From a virus, in the IMG/VR virus record IMGVR_UViG_3300018481_000854, positions 1 to 20,943 of that record: 20,943 nucleotides of DNA. One strand, given 5' to 3'. Position 1 is the stretch's first letter, and each line of letters begins with the position of its first letter. The notes below the pieces were generated by a model. The model made no database searches and was not told the origin of the DNA. It worked only from the letters and a program-made list of their open reading frames with translations. The position numbers were made by a program, and so were the translations under genes. Shown here piece after piece: positions 8,181 to 13,192 of the stretch.

Positions 8181-8593
8181 AGGACAGGATCTTCCAGTGG
8201 GCCCGCGGCAATCCGTACTGGGCTGATCACGTCTACCTATACCTCTTCTCCATAGGGACGACGATTGCTGCAGTAATCCTCCTGATGCAACTCGCATTGG
8301 ATACTGACCATATTCATTCAGAGGGGAATGCTGTTTACATCCCAGATAGCCTTGAGGTAGCAGGAGTGCTACTCTTCGGTATTGGTGGGTTGCTCACTGC
8401 TCGAGGAATCAGGATTCAGAAGTTACCTCTCGAATCGTCAGGCCTTGTGCTGATGGCAACAGGTCATCTCAACTTCGCCATCGTCTTGGCAGCTCATGGG
8501 TCTGACTTCACTGTGGCTTTATTTGGTGCGGCATGTGTGGCAAGCCTTGCCAGGTGTGCCCTGATCCTCCTCACCTCGAAGGTACCTGAGTAG
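8177..8593 (+). CDS. Four-transmembrane protein of unknown function
   Basis: A 138-residue protein starting in an ATGA overlap; an in-frame start at 8147 would lie inside the GNAT-like gene. Four hydrophobic segments are visible: about residues 20-41 (VYLYLFSIGTTIAAVILLMQ), 58-78 (LEVAGVLLFGIGGLLTARG), 87-108 (SSGLVLMATGHLNFAIVLAA) and 112-132 (FTVALFGAACVASLARCALI). A short basic N-terminus precedes the first. No family was recognised. It heads a group of four consecutive membrane proteins between the fibres and the endolysins, so a lysis or superinfection role is possible, but the sequence does not decide. Confidence 0.6.
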   Translation: MKDRIFQWARGNPYWADHVYLYLFSIGTTIAAVILLMQLALDTDHIHSEGNAVYIPDSLEVAGVLLFGIGGLLTARGIRIQKLPLESSGLVLMATGHLNFAIVLAAHGSDFTVALFGAACVASLARCALILLTSKVPE

Positions 8594-8839
8594 ATGGACG
8601 TTGTCTCAGTAATCCTCGCTGCAGTTCTCGGTGGGGGCGTAATCTCAGCGATCGCTGCGTACCGGAAGTCGGGTCCTGAATCTGAGGCTTTGACCGTAGC
8701 AACAATGAAGGACGTAATCGAGGAATTGCGCATCGAGATCGCTCGTCTGGCCGTTGAGAATGAGAAGCTGAAGAATGAGGTCAAGGTAATGAAGGCAGCC
8801 TTGTTCCGTCAAACCCCTGGCCCACCATCGGATGAATGA
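8594..8839 (+). CDS. Small membrane protein with coiled coil
   Basis: An 81-residue protein starting directly after the previous stop (TAGATG). Residues 4-23 (VSVILAAVLGGGVISAIAAY) form one transmembrane segment, followed by YRKSG and a coiled coil at about 38-70 (KDVIEELRIEIARLAVENEKLKNEVKVMK). The single TM plus coiled-coil layout is like many small actinophage lysis-cassette proteins and some holins, but no named family was recognised. It overlaps the next small membrane protein by ATGA. The two have mirrored layouts (TM first here, TM last in the next gene) and may act together. Confidence 0.6.
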   Translation: MDVVSVILAAVLGGGVISAIAAYRKSGPESEALTVATMKDVIEELRIEIARLAVENEKLKNEVKVMKAALFRQTPGPPSDE

Positions 8840-9057
8840 ATCCTGACCCCTATGAGCGCTGGCTCCCGCCAGAAGAGCGCCTCAAGCGAGCCGAAGATGA
8901 ACTCGCTGGCATTAATGCTGCCCTGGATCAACGCGCTGACCTCGAGGCTCAGGAAGAGGAAGCGTCCCGTGACCTCTCGATCTGGGGTGGGGCTGCGGCA
9001 GGAAGCTTGACCGTTATTGCCATTTGGTTAATCGTGCGCATTGTCGAGGTCCTATGA
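8836..9057 (+). CDS. Small membrane protein with C-terminal TM anchor
   Basis: A 73-residue protein beginning in an ATGA overlap. Its N-terminal two-thirds is charged and helical ([37 protein letters not shown]), probably a coiled coil. Residues about 50-71 ([20 protein letters not shown]) make a single C-terminal membrane segment. This tail-anchored layout is opposite to the preceding protein. No known family was recognised. It lies in the membrane-protein run upstream of the collagen-like protein and endolysins. A part in lysis timing or envelope attachment is conceivable but unproven. Confidence 0.55.
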   Translation: MNPDPYERWLPPEERLKRAEDELAGINAALDQRADLEAQEEEASRDLSIWGGAAAGSLTVIAIWLIVRIVEVL

Positions 9058-9740
9058 CCAGACGAACAACACCCCTCTCGATCAAGGTAGGGGTCGCTGC
9101 ACTCGTCCTCGCAGCCCTCGCACTCCTGGTCGCGGCTCTCCTCGCATTGCTCGTTCTCGAGAACGACAAGGACGCACGTGAGAAGTTCCGTGAGACGGAT
9201 GCTCGTCTACATGAGGTCGATCAAGGCTTGAAGGAAGCGGATAGGAAACTGCAGGCCGTGGACGCGCAACTGAAGGACGCAGTTGGGCAGCTGCAGGAAC
9301 TGGCAGACGTCGAGGCGCCAGCACCTTGCGAACCTGCACCGTCACTCCCGTTGCCTGGTGAGCCGGGTGAGAAGGGTGACATAGGACCGATTGGGCCTGA
9401 AGGACCCTTCGGACGCATTGGGCCTCCAGGAGGTACAGGTGCGACGGGTGAGCAAGGCGCTCCAGGGCCCACGGGTGAGCAAGGACCTTCCGGTGAACAA
9501 GGACCTGCTGGTGAACAGGGTGCTCCTGGCGGGACTGGTGCGCAAGGGGAGGCAGGCACTCCAGGAGATCAAGGTGCTGCTGGTCCCGCTGGGCCTGAAG
9601 GACCTGTCGGGCCAATCGGGCCTGTCGGACCTCCCGGACCTCCTGGGGGCATGACGTGTCCTGCTGGATTCACTGCTCAGGAACTCATCCTCAACGCACC
9701 TGGTGGGCAGATTACTTTGTTCGTGTGTGTCGCCGGATGA
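9054..9740 (+). CDS. Membrane-anchored collagen-like protein
   Basis: A 228-residue protein starting in an ATGA overlap. Residues 1-11 are basic, and 12-35 form a strong transmembrane segment ([20 protein letters not shown]). Residues 36-85 are a heptad-rich coiled coil ([20 protein letters not shown] and on). A Pro/Ala/Cys linker follows. Residues 102-197 are 32 uninterrupted Gly-X-Y triplets such as [12 protein letters not shown] and GPVGPP, able to form a collagen triple helix. A 31-residue C-terminal cap has two Cys (MTCPAGF...LFVCVAG). Phage collagen-like proteins are usually fibre or capsid parts, but this one has a type II membrane anchor. It may be an inner-membrane-tethered rod, or the TM may serve virion assembly. 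Function is open. Confidence 0.75.
   Translation: MTRRTTPLSIKVGVAALVLAALALLVAALLALLVLENDKDAREKFRETDARLHEVDQGLKEADRKLQAVDAQLKDAVGQLQELADVEAPAPCEPAPSLPLPGEPGEKGDIGPIGPEGPFGRIGPPGGTGATGEQGAPGPTGEQGPSGEQGPAGEQGAPGGTGAQGEAGTPGDQGAAGPAGPEGPVGPIGPVGPPGPPGGMTCPAGFTAQELILNAPGGQITLFVCVAG
9357..9644 (+). repeat. Collagen Gly-X-Y coding repeat
   Basis: The 288 bases encode 32 consecutive Gly-X-Y triplets. At DNA level the core near 9440-9535 has repeating GGTGAGCAAGG / GGTGAACAAGG units encoding GEQG. Imperfect repeats of this kind can slip, so length may vary between related phages. Confidence 0.85.
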
Positions 9741-10369
9741 CCATCGCCCTCTACACGTCCTTGTTTGGTGGAGAAGAGAAGGGGTTCCCACTGCCTCAGG
9801 AGATGGACGTCGATGCCTTCTGTGTATCTGACGGTGATGCTCCTGAGGGGTGGAATCTTGTCCCTTCGTCCGCGGACGAACGTGACCCACGTCTCGCATC
9901 ACGTGAAGTCAAGATGCTTCCATGGAAGTTCCTCGATCAGTACGACTACTACCTCTGGGTAGACGGAAGTGTCGAGATCCTCGATCCTGGGTACCCTCAG
10001 TGGGTTGAAGAGCAGAGGGTCAGGGTCGTAGGTGGTCCGGCACACCCTTGGCGAGATTGCATTTATGACGAAGCAGACGAAGCGGAAAAATACACCAAGT
10101 ACAGGGGAGCAGTGAAGCAGGCAGACGTGTATCGTCTCATGGGACATCCGGAGAACTGGGGCCTATGGGCGACCACGTCCTTGGTATGGCGAAACACTCC
10201 ACTCGCTCATGCGTGCGCAAAATCCTGGTGGAGCGCTGCCAATGCCTTCTCATTGTCAGACCAAGTAGGTTTTCCGCACGTGTGCAAAATTCATTACGTC
10301 CGTCCGACGACACTCCCAATTGATCTTCTCGACAACAAGTGGTTCAAATGGCATCCTCACAGCTCCTGA
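9737..10369 (+). CDS. DUF616 / TOD1-MUCI70-type glycosyltransferase-like protein
   Basis: A 210-residue protein. The ATG at 9737 overlaps the collagen gene's stop; an in-frame start at 9656 lies inside the collagen gene. The DUF616 (TOD1/MUCI70) hallmarks are the N-terminal [10 protein letters not shown], the [13 protein letters not shown] block (69-81, with D76 as the likely metal/nucleotide-sugar acid) and [15 protein letters not shown] (103-117). The C-terminal part ([11 protein letters not shown]...[22 protein letters not shown]) also fits the family. These enzymes are GT-A-like transferases. The neighbours are a collagen-like protein and a methyltransferase, so the target could be a phage structural protein or host surface glycan. 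Activity and donor are inferred. Confidence 0.72.
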   Translation: MTIALYTSLFGGEEKGFPLPQEMDVDAFCVSDGDAPEGWNLVPSSADERDPRLASREVKMLPWKFLDQYDYYLWVDGSVEILDPGYPQWVEEQRVRVVGGPAHPWRDCIYDEADEAEKYTKYRGAVKQADVYRLMGHPENWGLWATTSLVWRNTPLAHACAKSWWSAANAFSLSDQVGFPHVCKIHYVRPTTLPIDLLDNKWFKWHPHSS

Positions 10370-10857
10370 ATATCGGGTCCGGGCCCTTCTACACTGACGG
10401 GTGGGTCAACGTCGATCGATACGCGGACGACGCAGACGTGAGCTGCAGTGCCTTCGAGATGCCTTTCCAGGATGGGATGTTTCGTCGTGTGTACATGGGT
10501 CATTTCCTCGAGCACATTCCGTACGACGACATCCCACACCTGTTGGATGAAGTCAAGCGTGTCTGCAGGCCTGGCGCCATGATCATGGTCGTGGGCCCAT
10601 GTCTCGACAAGGCTCGAGCGACTCATCAGCCCAAGTGGTTGATCGAGCAGATCGCTGCGAACCCGACACCCGAGATGCCAGGAGTAGGCCACGAATGGTC
10701 GCCGACCACAGACCTCACACTCCAGGCGATGCGCAACGGGGGCCTCGAGGACGTGGTCGAAGTCGATGTGCGCAAGATCACCCAGCCTGAATGGCCGAAC
10801 CGTGCTACAGCAACGTGGCAAGTCGCAGCGAGAGCATCTACCCCAGGAGGTAAGTGA
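10348..10857 (+). CDS. Class I SAM-dependent methyltransferase
   Basis: A 169-residue protein from ATG 10348; a GTG at 10339 would add three residues. It overlaps the glycosyltransferase gene by 22 bases. Class I methyltransferase motifs are motif I LNIGSGP (7-13), the acidic NVD (21-23) after strand 2, MPFQDGMFRRVYMGHFLEHI (38-57) as the post-II region, and a LLDEVKRVCRPGAMIMVVGP helix-strand (65-84). This is the Methyltransf_11 layout common in phages and sugar or lipid biosynthesis loci. Being coupled to a glycosyltransferase suggests sugar or glycoprotein methylation rather than DNA methylation. No DNA-methylase DPPY/NPPF motif is present. The substrate is unknown. Confidence 0.75.
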   Translation: MASSQLLNIGSGPFYTDGWVNVDRYADDADVSCSAFEMPFQDGMFRRVYMGHFLEHIPYDDIPHLLDEVKRVCRPGAMIMVVGPCLDKARATHQPKWLIEQIAANPTPEMPGVGHEWSPTTDLTLQAMRNGGLEDVVEVDVRKITQPEWPNRATATWQVAARASTPGGK

Positions 10858-11478
10858 ATGAGCTACCCGAACGGACAAGTGCCAGACAGTGCGAGGCTCT
10901 CGCTACCTGGTTCCAACAAGGGCCTGCTACGGACTGCAGCGCTTGCGTACCGCGCAGTCGATCTCATCGTCAGCGAGAACATGGCAATTTACGACGGGTC
11001 GGTTGGCAGGACATACCGGACGTACGCGATGCAGGTCCTGGCAAAACAGATCTACGGATCGAACGCTGCCACTCCGGGCACATCGAACCACGGTTACGCG
11101 CTCGCCGTTGACCTGCAGTCTTACGCCCAACGTCAAGCGATGGATCGGGTAGGTGCGCGGTTCGGTTGGGCGAAGGCTTGGTCGGACGCATCTTGGGAGT
11201 GGTGGCACCTGAAGTGGCGCGCTGGCGTCTGGGCACCACGGCCTGATCCTCGACGTGTCCTCACGAGGAAACAGCGTCGCGCCGTCAACACTCTGCTCTA
11301 CAGACGTCGTCAACGGATCAAGGAGGCAGCCTCAGGACGAGGAGCGAGGTGGCGGTACTGGAACAGGTTGGTCGGGCGTTCATACAATCGAGTCCGTACG
11401 CTGTGGAAGCAAGCGGACAACCCGGCCCGGAAACGAGTGTTGCGTATAGCACTCGATGATCGCAACGGCCGTATTTGA
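10858..11478 (+). CDS. Endolysin, M15 peptidase (D-Ala-D-Ala carboxypeptidase / L-Ala-D-Glu peptidase type)
   Basis: A 206-residue protein with AGGAGGTAAGTGAATG just before its ATG, a strong Shine-Dalgarno. The M15 motifs are SNHGYALAVDL (H78, D85, zinc ligands) and WEWWHLKW (E114 catalytic, H117 zinc ligand). The N-terminal domain also has YDGSVGRTYRTYAMQ (45-59), typical of the fold. The C-terminal ~75 residues are extremely basic (RRQRIKEAASGRGARWRYWN), perhaps a wall- or teichoic-acid-binding tail. It cleaves peptidoglycan stem peptides at lysis. It overlaps nothing upstream and is followed by a two-TM holin candidate, the usual lysis pairing. The enzyme family is confident. Confidence 0.85.
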   Translation: MSYPNGQVPDSARLSLPGSNKGLLRTAALAYRAVDLIVSENMAIYDGSVGRTYRTYAMQVLAKQIYGSNAATPGTSNHGYALAVDLQSYAQRQAMDRVGARFGWAKAWSDASWEWWHLKWRAGVWAPRPDPRRVLTRKQRRAVNTLLYRRRQRIKEAASGRGARWRYWNRLVGRSYNRVRTLWKQADNPARKRVLRIALDDRNGRI

Positions 11479-11480
11479 CC

Positions 11481-11488
11481 AAGGAGGT
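11481..11488 (+). promoter_or_regulatory. Strong Shine-Dalgarno for the holin candidate
   Basis: AAGGAGGT lies six bases before the GTG at 11495. It decides that start over an in-frame ATG at 11456, which would lie inside the endolysin gene. Confidence 0.75.
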
Positions 11489-11494
11489 CAAGAA

Positions 11495-11791
11495 GTGAAT
11501 CTGGACAATCCGTATCTCGGCAGGATCGTCGTGATCCTGTCTCCTATCTTCCTCGGCATCGGTGCCTGGCTCGCGACGTGGATCGCTGACAACCTTCCGG
11601 GCAATCCGGAGATCAGTGGCGAGGACGTACAGTTCGTGATCCTCGGTGCCTTCCTCGCACTCGCCGGCATCGTCTACAAGTGGCTCGACAACCGTGGCAA
11701 GCATGAGCAGGGAGTCGAGCTCCTGACGCCATCCACCGAAGACGCACACGGCATGCCTCCCGGCATGGTTCCTCCGGACCAGAGGGACTGA
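11495..11791 (+). CDS. Holin candidate (two transmembrane segments)
   Basis: A 98-residue protein from GTG 11495, picked because of the AAGGAGGT ribosome site. Two hydrophobic segments are visible: about residues 9-27 (RIVVILSPIFLGIGAWLAT) and 43-62 (VQFVILGAFLALAGIVYKW). A charged hydrophilic C-terminus follows (RGKHEQGVELLTPSTED). Size, two TMs and a position between two peptidoglycan hydrolases fit a class II-type holin that makes the membrane hole for endolysin release. No named holin family was recognised, and the small membrane proteins upstream are rival candidates. Confidence 0.65.
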   Translation: MNLDNPYLGRIVVILSPIFLGIGAWLATWIADNLPGNPEISGEDVQFVILGAFLALAGIVYKWLDNRGKHEQGVELLTPSTEDAHGMPPGMVPPDQRD

Positions 11792-11792
11792 C

Positions 11793-12530
11793 GTGCTCCC
11801 CTCTTCGCCTCCCAGGTATTCGTCTTGGTCTGAGATGACCAAGGCGATACGCCTGGGGGCGATGGGGTGGCCTGTCTATGCCCTACAGGTCGCAGTTGGT
11901 GTCACTCCTGATGGTACCTTCGGACCCATGACGGAGCGTGCCGTTAAGAAGTGGCAAGCAGATCATGGCCTCGCTGCAGACGGAGTCGTGGGACCGAGGA
12001 CGCAAGGTCGCATCCTGTGGTTGGCGTCGTCACGTGCGGACAAACTCGCAGGCGTGCCTGTGGGTCTGGCAGCAGGATTCGCACAGTGGGAGGGTGGCAA
12101 CCTTCTCGCAGCGACGAACTGGTACACGCCTCCTGGTGGTGTGCCTGGCGTCGATTGTGGGCCTGCCCAGTGGCGCCAGTACGGACCCCCGTTCCTCATG
12201 TCAGGACTCAAGGAGGCCTTCGATCCCAACAAGGCGCTTTACCACGCAGCCTTCGCTGCCGATTACAGACGAGACGAGTTCGTGCGCCGGCGCCCGTCCC
12301 TTGGGCGTCATTGGAACGGCCTGAGAACAGCGATCCTGGCGCACAATGCTCCGTTTATGGCGGAGCAGATCGTCCGGTATGGGCACTTGTCAACGCCGAA
12401 CGCGCTGGCAGGATGGACGATCAAGCCAGGAGGTGGGCATTACACGCACGGTGAATGGGCAACTGTGTATCCCAACAAACTACTCTCGTTCACCGACGTG
12501 CCACCAGCAACAGGATCCCCGCGTGCATGA
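11793..12530 (+). CDS. Second lysin: peptidoglycan-binding domain plus lysozyme/transglycosylase-like domain
   Basis: A 245-residue protein from GTG 11793, with AGAGGGA just upstream; ATG 11835 (MTKAIRLGAMGW) is a possible alternative. Residues 15-75 are a PG_binding_1 domain: LGAMGWPVYALQVAVGVTPDGTFGPMTERAVKKWQADHGL, then DGVVGPRTQ. Residues about 83-240 look like a lysozyme/SLT-type fold, with AAGFAQWEGGNLLAATNW placing a likely catalytic acid at E100 and GVDCGPAQWRQYGPP as the usual following G-x-x-Q strand. It would cleave the glycan chain, complementing the M15 peptidase. It could be a lysis enzyme or a virion-associated lysin; lysis is favoured by its position next to the holin. Confidence 0.72.
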   Translation: MLPSSPPRYSSWSEMTKAIRLGAMGWPVYALQVAVGVTPDGTFGPMTERAVKKWQADHGLAADGVVGPRTQGRILWLASSRADKLAGVPVGLAAGFAQWEGGNLLAATNWYTPPGGVPGVDCGPAQWRQYGPPFLMSGLKEAFDPNKALYHAAFAADYRRDEFVRRRPSLGRHWNGLRTAILAHNAPFMAEQIVRYGHLSTPNALAGWTIKPGGGHYTHGEWATVYPNKLLSFTDVPPATGSPRA

Positions 12531-12550
12531 AAGCAAGACGGAAGCGGTAA
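12527..12550 (+). other. Seven-codon mini-ORF in frame with the next gene
   Basis: An ATGA overlap at 12527, the junction style of this operon, opens MKARRKR and then a TAA at 12548 in the same frame as the metallopeptidase ORF, six bases before its TTG start. It may be a coupling leader, or the remnant of a longer N-terminus broken by a nonsense change. Confidence 0.4.
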
Positions 12551-12556
12551 TTTATT

Positions 12557-13111
12557 TTGGATTTTAAAGCGGTCGAATACAACGGCAAGCAGTTCTGGAA
12601 AATCGTTACCGGTACGCCAGGTCCAGTGATCGGCGACGACGGTCCCCTCTTCAAGTATACTGTCTACGTGCAACATGGGCTTGGGTTACATCGTGCCCGG
12701 GTGGCACGTCGGATTGACGTGACGCTGGCTGACGCACGTGGCTGGACACGTGGAGCAGTACGCTTCCAGCGTGTTGCTGAAGGTGCTGATACTGACGTGC
12801 TGGTAGCAGGACCTCATACTGTGGACGCGCTGTGTGCTCCACTCAAGACAGAGGGCGAGGTGTCTTGTTGCCAGGGACGTAAGGTTGTTATCAACGTCCT
12901 GCGATGGAGGAACGCGGTTGCCCACTGGACCGGCTCAGTACTCAGTTACCGCCAAATGTTGATTAACCACGAGTTTGGTCATCGCATCGGCAAGGGTCAT
13001 CAGAACTGTGGCGGTACAGGACGACTGGCTCCAGTTATGCAGCAACAGACGTACGGGCTTCAAGGATGTCGAGCGAACCCATGGCCCCTCGATCACGAGT
13101 TGCTTCGGTAA
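12557..13111 (+). CDS. DUF3152-family metallopeptidase (metzincin HExxHxxGxxH)
   Basis: A 184-residue protein. TTG 12557 is the first possible start after the in-frame TAA. It matches DUF3152, an actinobacterial zincin-like family: YTVYVQHGL (35-42), DVTLADARGWTRGAVRFQRV (54-73), LSYRQMLINHEFGHRIGKGH (129-148), a Met-turn LAPVMQQQT (158-165) and GCRANPWP (170-177). The zinc site is H138-E139-x-x-H142-x-x-G145-x-x-H148, the full metzincin consensus. Cys at 93, 104, 105, 151 and 171 suggest disulfides and export, yet no signal peptide is visible. Family members in hosts are usually secreted or membrane-anchored. Last gene of the lysis operon. It may cleave cell-envelope or virion proteins; the target is unknown. 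Confidence 0.75.
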   Translation: MDFKAVEYNGKQFWKIVTGTPGPVIGDDGPLFKYTVYVQHGLGLHRARVARRIDVTLADARGWTRGAVRFQRVAEGADTDVLVAGPHTVDALCAPLKTEGEVSCCQGRKVVINVLRWRNAVAHWTGSVLSYRQMLINHEFGHRIGKGHQNCGGTGRLAPVMQQQTYGLQGCRANPWPLDHELLR

Positions 13112-13192
13112 TTCGTTCTCCGAGGGGCTCTCGCTGACAAGTCCAGGGTGCGACAACTGGCCTGGGGTGCAGGCCGAACCTGTCGGAGCGAC
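13112..13192. terminator. Convergent intergenic region with perfect hairpin, possible bidirectional terminator
   Basis: GGCCTG-GGGTG-CAGGCC forms a perfect 6-bp stem with a 5-base loop at 13159-13175, after both convergent stops. An outer pair, CTCCGA (13118-13123) and TCGGAG (13183-13188), could add a wider stem. No T-run follows on either strand, so intrinsic termination is doubtful. This is the only clear spacer between the two gene blocks. Confidence 0.35.

Noticed and set aside
9440-9540. Short repeats that could suggest a CRISPR array
   Set aside because: The period follows Gly-X-Y codons inside an open collagen frame, with no spacers.
13159-13175. Certain Rho-independent terminator
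   Set aside because: The hairpin is perfect but there is no T-run on either strand, so it is listed only as a possible terminator.
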